Positions 25,008 to 38,784 of a stretch of 64,000 nt of DNA are shown one piece after another. The translations under genes were made by a program, and so were the position numbers. The notes under the pieces are model-generated. The model was given only the letters and a program-made list of their open reading frames with translations, was not told where the DNA came from and did no database searches. Source of the DNA: Pterobdella sp. o SKG-2022. Lineage: Eukaryota; Annelida; Clitellata; Hirudinida; Piscicolidae. Location of the stretch: positions 15,800,303 through 15,864,302 of the forward strand of contig OZ038320.1 in assembly GCA_964035795.1 (NCBI GenBank). The letters run 5' to 3'. The stretch's first letter is position 1. Every line of letters starts with the position of its first letter.

Positions 25008-27119
25008 ATATATATCTATATATGAAAAAAATAACTAATAAAAACCACAAGAAAATATTATAGAACAGGGCATTTGACTGGAGGCGATGTTGTGAATACA
25101 GATGTGCTGCCGCTGTGGTTTCTAGTGCACAAACATTTGTTTGGACACTTATGTTTTCTATTAACTCAAATTAATGTTTTTCGAAAACAATCAATAATCT
25201 TATAAAGTTATTATTCACTCATTGAAATCTCAAACAATTCTCAGAGTCTCAAAAAACTCTTAATATGATATTTTTCAGAATTGCTTTTCATTTTGGTTGA
25301 GTTTATAGAAAGGTCTGTTTACCACTAGTTTTGTTGGCGCGTGGGTTTCGAGCGACGTTGCGGAGCCAGAGTTAACCTGAGAAACATTATACTCTCTTGT
25401 AACATGCCTGAAAACAACTTAACGATGAGCAGGAAACTTACAAAAATTAAGCGTTAGTAATTAAAAAATGTTTAGTGCAATTTTCTATAAACTGGGGTTT
25501 CTGGGCATAACAAATTAGCATTCAGTTTATTTTGTTTAAATAATTCTGAAAACAACATTTTGAGAAAAAAAATTCTTTTCAATGCATGCAATCATAATTT
25601 TCAAATTTTACTTTGATATGTACTTTTAAATTGGTAATTAATTTATAATTGAGTTAGTAGTTTAATGCTAAAGATGAACGTACTCATAAATTCAAATTAA
25701 AAATATCAATAAAATAATACTCCTTAATTAAGTTGCCTTTGAAAAATACAAAAGTGCATACAAGACTGCTTTGAAACAACATCCACCTCAAATTTAAATA
25801 AAAAAAATCATTTATAAAATATTTAAAAACGAAATAAATCCTATAAAGTTTCATTGATTCTTGGAAAAATAAATAAATTAAAATATTAAAAATGTGGTTT
25901 TCGAAGCAGCATAAGATAGGGGCAGTGAGTGGACTATTGATAAATGGAAATATTTAATTGAATTCGTATAACTTATGCACTTGCACCCTTTTCACATCAT
26001 GCGCCTTAAAATGGAATATTGGTTTCCGTATATACACAATAGAAAATTATTTGATTCATCTTTTGAGATTTATATACATTCATGCACTTAATAAAAGTTT
26101 ACTTTAATAGCAAGAATTCATTTGATAAAAAATGTCTTAATTGCTTGAAGGACTGGACGATGATTTGTCTTCTAAAACGTGAGTTGTTTTTGACTAAAAG
26201 TTTAAACTTTATTTGAAAATTTGTATCAAACTATTTACAAATTTTATCAAATTTCAAGTTTTAAAATCTTTGATTTTTAGACTTTTTAACTATTTTTTTA
26301 ATTTTCGCTGGTGAGTTATTTGAGGTATAGTTTTATAATTTAAGTTTTCTAAAAATTTACTCTAATATTAAGCTTAATATAGAAATTGTAATCATTCATA
26401 ATTTTATAATATCAAATATTCTCGTTAACTAATCTTTTAAATATTGAAAAACTTTATTATTGAGTTGCCTTTTAATAGTGGAGTGATAAGAAAGATAAGG
26501 CACCGCACACACCAATTTCAATACAGGAGATAATGCTAATTAAATATAGCCACATTGTATAAGTATATTACTGAATTAAAAATTTCATAATAAGTTTTTA
26601 TTTATTCTGCCGCTTTTTTATTACGTGGGCCTAATTCACATAAAATGAGCAAAATTTATTTAATATCTATCCCAATATATGCCCAAGTGCAATACTGAGC
26701 TATTTGCTGATTAAAACAAAACCGCTTTTTTCTTTCAAGTTTTTTATCTACTCATTAGGCCATTGGGTTTTCTTTAGAACTTAGTTTGCAACGTAACCAA
26801 GTCTTGTTCTTGATTTTCAAATTTTTCTTTGTGGCTTTGAAGACTTTATCAGTTTCACGCCACAAAAATAAATCTCGTTTATTTGTTTGTTTTGTATTCT
26901 GATTATTAGGCTGGGTTCAAGCATCCTTTATACTAAGTATTAAAATTCTTAGCTTATTTGCATTTTTTTTTTTGGTAACTTTTTTGATGTGGTCATCTTA
27001 ATTTGGGCTCTTAAAGTACACAAAACTTTTAGGAATTTTTCCGTATCCCTTTTACTGAATTTCAGTACAAAATTTTTTATCTTGAAGACAACTTTTGTTG
27101 TTTTTATTGTTATTTTCTG

Positions 27120-27152
27120 CCACTAAAAAACGTCTAAAGACGTTTCTAGTGG
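27120..27152. repeat. Short perfect-type hairpin
   Basis: The arm ccactaaaaaacgtc pairs with gacgtttctagtgg around a 4-base loop (taaa), with one mismatch or bulge. Function is unknown. Confidence 0.7.
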
Positions 27153-27749
27153 TCGAGGTCGTCATGGATTCTCGAGAAATTTAACCAGCGATTCTGTGCG
27201 ATTTTGCTACGTGGGCAAAACATTACACCTAAGAATGATGTTTTTCATAGTCTTTTTTCTACTTTCCAATATTTTTATTGAACATTAATAATGGTATTTT
27301 AATTGTTTTATTTTGAAAGGATATTCTAGACTTTTGTATATTAGCCTTTTTTGGTTATATAATTCTCCATTTGGAGGCTTGAATACTAGCCACGTCTGCG
27401 AAATCTTTTGGTTCGATTACTGAAAGATTTTTCATGTATTTGAATGGTTTCTTTAAAATCATTTATTAATTTATAGTTTTTTGGGAATTTCTAGAAAGAT
27501 TTAAAACTAGTGTCTGGCTGTTTCTCTAGTCAGAATGTTTTCAGCAACGGCATTTCATTATTTTTGATGGAAAAAATTGGTTGTTGCCGTGTGACTATAA
27601 TAAGGTGTAGCTTATATATCTATCTAAGTTTTATTCAACATTAATGTTGGAGCCTAAAATTTAGTTAATTACTAATAAGTGGTTTTTCCCTGTTTTGTTT
27701 ATTTTCAAGTTCTCGCGTTTTCATACTTGTCATTTTTCAAATGGGTAAA

Positions 27750-27811
27750 CTTCAATCCTAATAAAAAAGGCTTGAATCCTAATAAAAAAGGCTTCAATCC
27801 TAATAAAAAGG
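27750..27811 (+). repeat. Three tandem copies of a 20-21-bp unit
   Basis: The unit cttcaatcctaataaaaagg occurs three times, with one substitution (cttgaatcc) in the middle copy and one fewer A in the last. Confidence 0.95.
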
Positions 27812-29044
27812 CAATACTTTGATGCTTTTTGATAAAAAAATTGCTTTTTTTCGTGGAGTTATTTTCAAAACAATTAACAAAAAAATTGATACTTGATGTC
27901 TTTCAAGAATTTTATCCTAATAATTTTAAAATTTTAAAAATAATATTTGAAGGGCTTTTAATTTGTTCTTTCAACGTTTGAGGGTCTCTGGAGCTCTCAC
28001 GGATTGTTGATACTACATTTTCGAGATACAATCTTGTAGTAGATGAAGATGTATGTTGAGAAAGTAACTGTGAAATTGGATTTAAGAGAGATAGATAAGT
28101 TAATATGAAAATATATAAATAATATGTTTTGAAAAAATTATTATAAAAAGTTTTTCAATTGAAGTTTTAACCAATAAACTTAATCGGCCTTACACACTTT
28201 TAATATAAACCCTATGATTTGAAGAATCAATTAAGAAATATTATGGAAAACAGGCGAATAGTGAGTAAATGTCACTACATCAGATACGCATGATGGATTG
28301 TCATAAACAGTCGCTCACTTCTATATTGGGGGTACTTATTAGTTTTCTTAATTTTTAAGATTTTTTTATCAAAAAATACTTTTCATATTTTCTACTTCAG
28401 ATTAATTTTCAACTAGTTCATGGAAAACGTAAATATATTTCAAATGAATAATTTTATTACTTTTTGAAAAAGTGCTAAAATAAGTTTGTTGTATATTATC
28501 CAGAATGGCAGACCTGCCTTGCTAATTATTTATGAAAACGATTCTTTCAGTCAAGTTCTGTACTTTTTAATAATACATCGTAAATGGAAAAAAATTTTAA
28601 TAACAATTACATAAATAAATGCCGAATCGGTTTCCAATAAAGTCGGTTCCATGTTGGCTGCCCTTTTATAATGAACTCAAACTAAAACAAGCCTAATCTT
28701 AGTATCCAAAACGGTATGTAGACAAACAATGCTTTTCAAATATTTCATTTGAATCGTAAAAATGGAAAAATATTTTTTCTTCGATTACCGTCCTCCAATT
28801 CTAGTTGCACAAAAATATAAACTGAAGCATAATATTATTCGTTGTTTTTTGTTCGTGACTTGAAATAGTTAAATTGTTTTATGTGAATAATTTAAATAAA
28901 AAAGCAACATCAAAAAACACGGAGTTCTGAATCCTCAACGAAACCGAAGCTTATAGAATTTGTAAAAAGACATTAATTGTTGGTTTTTTTATAAGATTTA
29001 CCTATATAAAATAAGCTATTTTTCGTTTTATTGGTCAACAATTA

Positions 29045-29136
29045 GATATTCTAAAGATACAATTTAGTTAATGATAAAGTTTGATTTATTGATATTCTAA
29101 AGATACAATTTAGTTAATGATAAAGTTTGATTTATT
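29045..29136 (+). repeat. 46-bp exact tandem duplication
   Basis: The unit starting gatattctaaagatacaa and ending gtttgatttatt is repeated twice without visible differences, which suggests a recent duplication. Confidence 0.95.
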
Positions 29137-32100
29137 GCAAACTTTAGTATTTTAATAATGGATATTAATGTAAAATCCTCATTCTTGACGAATGAAACGT
29201 AAAATTTAAAAAAAAAACATACGATGTCTACAAGATTACATCATAGCCTATAAACCTGCCTACCATGCACTTAATGATGATAGTGAAAGTTAGGGTTGGA
29301 TAGCAGAAAAAACTAAACCTCTTGATAAAAAAATTTTTTATAAAGTTAAAAACACAAATAAATCATACTTCCACATCGCAAACTAATTCTGTATGTCAGA
29401 AGTGATTCCAAGACAAACGCCTTAGTACTCGTTGAACTTTTATTCTTTAAACTTGTAACATTCAACTCCAAACCCATTAACTTCAAACTAATTGTTTTAT
29501 ATAAATTACACTTGCATTTCTCATTAAAAAATTCAATTGAAAGCACGGAAAACTAAGCGTTAAAAAAAGATTTCGGACAACTTGATGTCTCTCAAAACAA
29601 AAAAAGCGACATCTTACGAATTACAATAAGTTTTGAAAATAAAATTTAACAAAACATTAATAAATTGTCAAAAATCATTTTATGAATTTATTTTTCTACA
29701 TTAAAAACCAATAGAATAATCAACACAGCATCAAAAATTACGAATGAACAAATAAAAAAATCAGGCAATTTGACAAGGTTTATTGATACAAAATTTGGAA
29801 GATGAAGGTCCATTTTTTGAAAATAATATTATTCTATAATAAATTGTCATTTTGTAAATGAATGCAATAAATACTGAAAACAAAAATATTCGCATTTTAA
29901 AACAAACAGATTTTATGTTGTATCATCTTTATATTCACGCATTTTGCATGTTATTTAAATTTTTTTAATTCCAGTGTTTTTTATTCATTTTTTTTCCAAA
30001 AACTGGTATGTGGATGTTTCAAATGAAGCTTTGTTCTAAAATATTGAAATTCGTAGGTAGGCGTTATATTGAAAATTAATATGAGATACCAATGAACACA
30101 TTTAAAATATTTATTCTCCGTTCGTAAGGACGTTGCATTCGCTTTCAAATCAATAAAAATGTTTATTCGTTAAAAGTTTGCTTTTGCATATTCATTTGGT
30201 GTGACTTCAAAAAAATTCATGTAAAAAAGTGAAGTAGTTCTTTCATATTTCAAAATAACTGCGAGTTACTCAAAATTAGATATTAATAAGTTTATTTATA
30301 TTTTTTAACATTGATAAAATTAAGTGATTTTTTATTTGAAAAGTCGATTTTCTATAAATAAGAATTTTTTGTAAATTAGTTTAGTTTGATGTGCGCAAAA
30401 TATGTGATCGGGTGGAGATGTGGAAAGTAGCATGAGAGGAGGAAACTTATATATACAGAAGAAATAGATTAAAAAATAATTGAGATGGGTGAAAAAGCAC
30501 TCACACAAATAAGGGTAATTTTAAAATAATTTTTTATGTATTGTTTGATTTTGATCTTGAATTTGAAAATTAATTTTTTTTCGATGATTATTTACAATAA
30601 AAATTAAAGTGTTTTACATTTGGTTTGAAATTGAGAATTTCATCCTTATTTAATATAAGTGAATGGTTGAAAGTTATTTTAATATCCATGTAAAGTGTTT
30701 GTTGCTCATGGAGCAGTCACGTTTGCATTCAGAAACTGTAAAGGGTTATTTCGATCATATTACATGAAGAGCTCTTTCTTCTTTCAAGTGATTTTCAAAA
30801 TTTATTTCTTAACTTTATTTTACACAACAACCATATAAATTTTCGGCCATCTTCATCCATTTTCTGAACTTTAATTCTTTGACTAATTCGATTTTTTTCA
30901 AATTTGACATCAATTTTATGCAATATTTAGTAAAAATTTTAATCAGTTACTTAAAAGAACTAATTTTTACTCAATTTTGACATGTTTTTTCAAGAGTTCC
31001 CAGCATGCTACCCAGTATAAGTAAAGAAAATAAGTAGTGAGCTTAGTTAGCTATAACAAGCAAATGAATTTTTATATCTAGTTGAATAAGGTACAACCAT
31101 GCATTTTCATGTTTTAATACAATGCATAAAATTAAAATATTATACACATTATTTAGTTGGATAAATTAGTAAAAAAATTAATATAGAATCTACATTTTTC
31201 AGTATTCAATACAAAAAAAATTGACGAAAATATGTATTCAGTGCAAAATCCTTATTTCACAATTTTCTCTCGGTTTCAAAACTACTTTTTTTCCATTTTA
31301 TATTGCTATATTTTATTTTTTAATTTTAAACAGTTCAGTTGATTATGTTTTGAAAAAATCATTTGAGAAAGTTTTTAAAGATTTGAAAAATATGCTCCAA
31401 AAAAATGATTATCAAAGTATTCTTCGGGTTTTTAAAGATTTAAAACTAAAATTTATTTTTCAAGTCCTAAGAGTTTGAAATAGGATTAAAAAATAAATGC
31501 GTTTCACAAAAAGTTTCATAAAACGCTTAAAATACAGTCAAATTAGCAATTTAATTATATTTATTCAATTTTTGAACACAAAAAACTGTTTTAGCATAAA
31601 ACATTTTAAAAATTCTGTGTATTGAAGATATATAGTAGAAAAACTCTCGAGAGATATTGCTCTTCAAATGACAATTAAACATTTTAAAGCTTAAAATTAG
31701 CGTTTTAGTACAAAGACACACAAAAGAAATTGTTTTAAGCTGGTGACTTGTCTTAAAAGGTCAATTATAATGTTTTACGATCTCTTTGGACACCTTTAAA
31801 AGCGCAAACACCCTCAAACAATACTTTAAATTGTCTAAACTAGTTTTCAAGATGTTTTTAAGCGTCTAATTTTTTTTTTGTTTTTTTTGCATGATTGAGT
31901 ATGTGGTAATGTTTTGAGTGGTTACGTCTAATCACAAAATGTTTTATTTTTTGCTGATAGTTCTAGTTTGTTTAGTTTCAATTTTCTCGCGATAAAATGG
32001 TTTGATTATAAAATTAATTTTTTTATAATCATTGAATCTATTGATAAGTATTGAAAATAATGATTTAATTCATGTGATGAAATACTTTTAGTAAGATTTA

Positions 32101-33041
32101 TTGCGATAAAAACAAACAAGCACTAGTCATAGTGGTTAGTTTATATACTCATACAAACAAAACTTCTTGCAGCGTATATGAAACTGTAAAGAAATTTACT
32201 TGAAAATAAATATTGCTTCAATATATCAACAAATATCTCAGAATAGATAAATAAATTTCATATAAAAGTTTCGTTATCTAAAACTAACGATATTATAGAA
32301 AAAAATTATTCAAAATAAATACATGAATAGTACAATTCAGATTTTGAAATAAAATCGAAGCCCAAAAGTATTTTGAATAAAAATTGTTGGAAAAAGACAA
32401 CGTTGAATTTTATTTCTCAAACAAACTATAATTTTCTAGCACCCATGACCCTAATCATTTATGTCTGTTATATCTTCTTAAAAGCTTATTTTGAACTTTT
32501 GTTAATAAAGAAGAATTACTTATAAAGGTTTGAATTTATATTTTGAGTCAAATTTTTAGCGTGTTTCCAAGGTACTTGAAAGTCCAGACGCTTTGTGTTT
32601 TTGAATGATCTGAATGGATTAGAAAGATATAACTTTTTTTCATAATAATTTAAGTTGAATGAACTTAATTTTGTTGAATTTTTTAAAGATGAAATGAGAA
32701 TTTTAAAAAATACTTTATCGCAAATGTGAGCCACATAGCTACAAAGTTTTCCTTCATTTCCTTTTTGATTGCTTAATTTCTATCAGCATTAAAATTTTTG
32801 AAATGAACTAAAATTGAATACTTATCTGAATAATTAAAAAGTATCGCAAAAAAATAGCTTTTGGCTTTGTGGGTAAGGCGTTAAAATGTGTTTTGAAACA
32901 TTGGAACACTTTTTTCATAGAATGCAAAATTTTGCTTTTTATCAGTATTAAATTCAAATAAATTGAATTTTTTAAAATGTGTTTGAACACAAAAATAAAA
33001 TTGAAAAAATATATATATTTATATTTCAGAATACAAAAGCA

Positions 33042-35247
33042 ATGTCGACCACTGGGACGAAGATTAAAGAGTTGAAGCCATTAGGAAAAATAAAATCAAA
33101 AACGAAGAGTATAGAGGAAATATCAACTAAAAAATATGAAAATTATTCTTTTGAATCACATAAAACTTATTCATCTTTAAATGACCTACACATTCGTTCA
33201 CTCGCTAACGATATTAACATTGAGGCTAGTGATAAGTTTGAAGAAGAAAGCAAAAATAATTATCCCGGAGTAATAAAAAATGATAAAACTATTACTAGCA
33301 ATCTCAAAAATTCTGCCAATAATTCAAAAAAACGAAATAGTTTTCTTGATTCCATGTTACACAATGAAAGCCTTAGTAACTCAACAGCTAAAATGTCTAC
33401 CAAATATACCAAAAAATGTATTCAAATTGTTGATAAAAATATGAGAAACAAACAAAGTACAAAAATTGATTACATAAAAAAAGAATCAAATAAACTTCAG
33501 GATGATGAAAACCTAAACGAAATAGGACAAAAAGATATTAAAATCTTGTCTCGAACAATCACAATGGAAAAGAAAATGGAGAAAGATTTAAATGTTAAAG
33601 GTAAAAACAGTGAGCTCAAAATATATGAAAATTTTTATAATACTGATCAATATGATAAAAATTGTGTTTTGGAGCTGAAAGGCCGTAGGCCAAGCAAACA
33701 ACGCCTAGAAAATGGTTCTATTGAATCCAGTCATGTAGAAAAAAATGACATTTCGTATACCACAAAACTCAACGCTTCACACTCTGAACAACAAAATGCA
33801 GAACTTTTTTTAGATAAACCATTTCAAACTAAAGTTGCAATAAACCCTTTAGAACCTTTTTTCCATCGATCTTTTGAATTACAAGTTTCAAATCTAAATA
33901 TGGTCGATGGAAAAACTTTAAAAGTGAACCGTTTCAGCCGTGATAGTGGGAACGTTAATACGAATTGTGACATACACATAATGAATGATGCAAAGAAAAT
34001 TAGTCCTATTGGAAACAACAAAACCATAAAAAATTTTGATCAGAAAATTGGAACCCCAGCATCACCCATTTTATTATCAAAATCTTTACAGTGTTTCTCA
34101 AATTTCACAACATCACCAACTCAACTTTATATTTCTTCAAAAAAAAGTACTCCACCAGTATCAACAAGTCCCTCGGCTTCATTTATTGATAAAGCTTCTG
34201 AAACTTTTAGCTTCTTGCAAAACAAAATGACCGATAAATCAGAAGCAAATCTAGATCATTCGCAAAAGTTTATCCTTTTTCCAGAATATGAAAATTACAC
34301 AAATCTTTCAAACCAGCCACCTATTCTATTAGAAACAAATAATAACGACAACTCTAAGCACCCTTTAAGTTGCTTGAGTCTTCTTTCCATCAAAAAAAAC
34401 TTGCAATTTTCCAGCCAAAATGATTTTTTTTCTAACAATTTTCAACATAAAAACATGCCTACTGACATTTTAGAAAAGTTGAGTAATAACAAAAATATTT
34501 TCACCCACAATTCAAGCAATAATTTTACTAGCAATGTAGAAAACATGAAGAAAAATCAATTAGTATGTAAAAACACTTTAAAAACAAATACTAATGAAAA
34601 TTACTTATGTTTCAATAATGAAAAAAATTACAGCTTATACAATCATAACAGTTTAAATAATTATGAAAAACATATAGTAGCTTCGACGTATGCTTCGTCA
34701 AAAGTAACAAAAACAACTACAACAAGTAACAATATATTTTCAACACCACTCCAATGCAATTTTCAAAATTTTTCGTTTCAACAATACAACTACAACAAAA
34801 GCAATAAATTAATAAATGAAAATATAGCCGATGTCACTTTCAATCAAAACTTTTCTAACGTTTCCTTCCGGCATGCTTCAACTCCAAACCACATTGACCA
34901 ATCTAATTTACCGCAAGAATCTCTACAACAGCTACAACTTCCATTAAAGATCTCGGAAAATCAAGTACAACATATGAATAACGTTTTAATGGGCTCTTTG
35001 CAAAAGCTAAGCGAAAAAAATTATTCTAAAAAAAATTCACTTGATCAAATTTTGAACTTAAACTCAATTGTCTCGTCTTTCAACGACTCTCAACAAAACA
35101 CATGGATGCAGAAATTAGTGAAAAAGCAGCCATTCGACCAAAAATTGGAAATAGCAACATTTGATATTCCTAAAAAAAGTTTCAACACCACTGAATGTGT
35201 TTACGTACCGAGTTCCGAGCATGTTGCTGAAATAGTAGGCAGGCAAG
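33042..35247 (+). CDS. mex-3: MEX-3 family RNA-binding protein, N-terminal exon ending in KH1
   Basis: A single 2.2-kb exon encodes about 735 residues, low-complexity and rich in Asn, Ser and Lys. It ends with TECVYVPSSEHVAEIVGRQG. That end matches the beginning of the first KH domain of MEX-3 proteins almost exactly, including the IVGRQG nucleic-acid-binding loop. A canonical donor (aag|GTGAGT) follows at 35248, at the point where this family's KH1 continues. Upstream, tatttcag at 33022-33029 is a good acceptor, and NTKA precede the ATG in frame, so the exon may instead begin at 33030 and be joined to an earlier exon. MEX-3 proteins bind mRNA and control translation in embryos, stem cells and germ line. 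The disordered N-terminus is far longer than in vertebrate homologues. The rest of KH1, KH2 and any RING finger were not found downstream. Confidence 0.85.
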
Positions 35248-38200
35248 GTGAGTGCTTAAAAGTTTGTGTTATTGCCGTAGTTTGAACGATAGCATGATTT
35301 AAAATGGAAATTTTGCTTGGTGCAAAAATGAATAGCTAAATTTATTGATAATAAAGTGAAATTTTAAAGAATAAATTTCAAATAATGCATGAATGATCGA
35401 ATAAAGACTAGACGCATGCCTGGGTAGTTGTGTACTAGCATACATAGTACAAGGTTTTTGCATGTTTGAGTTCCGATCTTTGTTCTTATCTTCAACATGC
35501 CACACAAAATCACTTTTAAAATTCAGGCATTCTATAAATTTTTTAGAAAATTAGAAAGAAAATTTTTTATTGAAAAGATTTTTGTATAACATTTTTTAAG
35601 TAAAATAAAAACCTAAAAATCAAAAGCTATTTTTGGCTTGAAAATTATTGAAGACTACAAGAAAAAGATAACTAAAAAAACTAAATTACGAAAAAACACC
35701 TCAATTTATAACTTCGATCCTTTTTACTTATATTTATGATCTAATAAATATTTAATTCATTTCTATCTTTTAGATTTTTTTTGTTTCTTTGGAAATATAA
35801 TTTTTAAAGTTTATAGATTCAAAAAAATAAATTTTTTATAATATTTTTTTTGAATTTATTTAATATCCATTTTATTTTAACGTAATATTAACTTTGAATA
35901 TTATTACAAAAATATGTGAAAGCCCATGAAGCTAGCTTATCTAAAATGAAAAAGCTTATGTATTCATCAATTATGAGCTATTTCGATACAGATCTGGAAT
36001 TTGGACTCAATCTCATTAACTATAAAAACAACTATTAAAAAAAAATTTTTTTAAAGCACATACAATTCAATAGAAAACAATAAAGCTAGCAGATCACTAG
36101 AATTTTTTTTGAAAACAACCTATTTTTTTTATACAATGAAATATTGAATTAATAATGAACAAATCTATATGATTAAACTGATATGCTGGTATAAAAAATG
36201 TGTGTTTTCAAAAAACTAATTATTTTTATTCACAGAAACCAAGGTTTTGTAAGCGATGTTTTGACTTTGTGTCAATAACATGCTTTGAATGTAATTCTTT
36301 CAATGCTCAACCATCAACTTTTTGTAAAAGAAACAAATGAATATAAAATTCATCATATGGCCATATTAACTAAATTCAAATAAATGCTTACAATATCTTT
36401 AGAAATTGAAAAATCTTTCTATAAATATGTTTTATCCATTATTATATTGATCAAATCAAAGACTCGCAACTTTTTAATTTTTTAACGTACTAACAGGGTT
36501 TAATTACTTTGTCATTTTTGCTTTTTTAATAATATTTTATTTGTAACTTTTTAAAATTTGTAGTGAACTTGAAGGTTTTTATGCCTTTTTTATAAATAAA
36601 AATTGACTTGAGAATATTTGTAAAATTTGAATATCTTTTTAGCAGTATCACTGTTTAGTGAATTTGCATGAAAGTCCCGTTAATTATTTCGATGCCGTTC
36701 TGCATTCACAACAAGATAAGGGACTTGAAAAAAAAATTTTTTAGAGTTTTTTTTGGTAGATTTGAAAAAACAAAAAATCATAAGTAAATAATGAATTTCT
36801 TTTATAGATTGATTCGCTTTTATAAGAACGATGATAAAGAATCATTCAGAAAGAATCATAGGTTCTTAGAAAGCAGTACGCAATGTATGCACGCATAACA
36901 CGTGAGATCAAAATTCAAAAGAAAAGTTTTAAGACAGTCTAGGTGAGATACTGTAATCAAAGTAAAAGATTTTGTATGCAAAATGAAAAAAAATTATTAA
37001 AATTTGATTTTTTCAAATGAAATATGTCATTTAAAAATGAGTTTCAAGCCTTTTCGAAAAGACAAATATGGCATTTAAATGACAAACGTTTAAACGTTTA
37101 AAAGCAATTTCAAGCAAACAAACAAAAAAAATGATTTTCAAAATTCACTAAGAATCAAATAAGAAAATATATCATAAAGGAAGAATCTTCGAAACAAACG
37201 ATGCTTATAGAAATGTAGCAGTATCATGCGAAAGGGCCGGTGAACCCAACACTTTCTGAACAAGCTCCTAAGGCGGATAAACTCGCGTATTTTGAAATCG
37301 TGAAGTTCTTGTTATACTCTAATTTTGTTGTATTGTCTCATTTATTTCTTTTAAATTATTCATACAACCTTTCCTCTTTTCATTTCAATTGCATGGCGGC
37401 TATGTTTGGATGCTTCTATTATTCCTTTAACACTTCAAATGTTTCACAAATAGGGATTTTTATTGAAATTTTCTTTATTTATTGAAAAATTGGTTATCAT
37501 TGGAACACTATTTTATTGTTTTATATATTTTTATATTTTTACCACAATTCATTTTGCGTTTCATTCGTTGTGTAGACTTATTCCACAAATAGATTTTTTA
37601 ATTAACAATGAGATACTTTCTATGTTTTATTATTTCTATAAAACATAAATTTGTGTTTTACTACCCAAGCATGTCTACATATTTCCATATAACTTAGTAC
37701 CATTGGTCACTATTCATATAACATTATGTGTGGTATAAATCTGAGCAGCTCTCATATTAAAAGCAATAACTATACAAATTTTATCAAACGCCCCTCACAT
37801 CTGCACGTCAACTCGATGCATTATCAGTGCAAAGAATTTGAAAAAATTTGAACAGTTTTGAAAATAGATGAAAAATATTGTGAAGAATTGTTTTTGAAGT
37901 TCAAAAAGCCTTCAGTTTCATGAAAACTTTACTAGTAGAAATCTCAAGTTTTGGCATTGCTTCATTTCAAAAAACTTAAAATTTTATAGTCAAACTATTA
38001 CTCGCAAAATTTTTAAATTAAAGAACACAAATGCTTCAAAAAATGTTTTTGAAATAATTTTTACAATATATTTTTTCCAAGCATTCATCTGGTGTTTCAT
38101 GGTTTTGCCCCAAGCAGCTCATCGTTGTATATGTTGGTGTTTTATGATGCATTTCACTATGATGATTATCACAGGTGCTCATCACAAAAGTCTTTTTTTT

Positions 38201-38780
38201 CTATCTTATATGAATATATAGATAGCAAATAAATTGAAACTGAAATTAAAATTTATTTTTCTCTATCAATCAAGCTTGCAACAAAGACTAATAGCGTTAA
38301 CATTGTTGACTAAAAATAAAACGGAATTAGAAAATATTTGAAAAATGACCAATAAATAATACGTTGATTAGAGTGGTATGTGTTGTAAGAAAGTTAAATC
38401 ACGCTTAACGACAATCAATTAGATCTACCAAAGTCGAATACATCAAACTAAAATAGTTTCGATAGGATTTGCTTAACAATTCAAAATATTAGATTGACTT
38501 TTTTACTTTAATTTAATTTTTTTTACTAAAATTATTTATTCAACATCAATGAATTTTGAAGCATGAGGTTATTATAAATTTCAAATGTGTGAAAATAATA
38601 GAAACTGAAGTTTACAATTTGAAAAAATCATATATATTTAAAATTCTGTCAAAAAAAATGATTTTAGGAATTGTTGAACAAAAAATTATGAATTATGCTA
38701 AATTTTTGTGAAATGTCTAACTATTGTTGAGAATCGATGACCAAAATGAATGAAAGCAATTAAACATAAACAATGAAAAC
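35248..38780. other. AT-rich sequence downstream of the mex-3 exon
   Basis: Probably intron of mex-3. I looked for the continuation of KH1 and did not find it. A less AT-rich open stretch at 37222-37310 and a possible small exon at 36236-36340 are the only coding-like items. Confidence 0.35.
36236..36340 (+). CDS. Possible terminal exon with Cys-pairs
   Basis: After a fair acceptor (tatttttattcacag), 34 codons run to a TGA: KPRFCKRCFDFVSITCFECN followed by SFNAQPSTFCKRNK. The spacing C-x2-C-x8-C-x2-C plus a further Cys resembles a zinc ribbon. Its frame does not join the mex-3 exon (phase 1), because that gives an early stop, so it would belong to another transcript. This is weak evidence. 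Confidence 0.25.
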   Translation, partial: KPRFCKRCFDFVSITCFECNSFNAQPSTFCKRNK

Positions 38781-38784
38781 TTTT

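Larger units (their letters stand above)
25008..33029. other. 8-kb AT-rich stretch, mostly unassigned
   Basis: This lies between the PAM2-like gene and mex-3. It should hold the remaining exons of the former and 5' exons of the latter, but I could not place any with confidence. Local items: a less AT-rich piece at 25330-25380, a hairpin at 27120-27152, a 21-bp triplicate at 27750-27811 and a 46-bp tandem duplication at 29045-29136. A small potential exon at about 26149-26176 ending in GTGAGT is unsupported. Confidence 0.35.

Noticed and set aside
26130..26180. Small exon ending in GTGAGT that might belong to mex-3 or the PAM2-like gene
   Set aside because: An in-frame stop upstream, a weak acceptor and only about 28 bases make it unsupported without transcripts.
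37222..37485. Less AT-rich open stretch reading KGPVNPTLSEQAPKADKLAY
   Set aside because: No good acceptor, no ATG start, and no family match. It does not resemble the KH1 continuation of mex-3.
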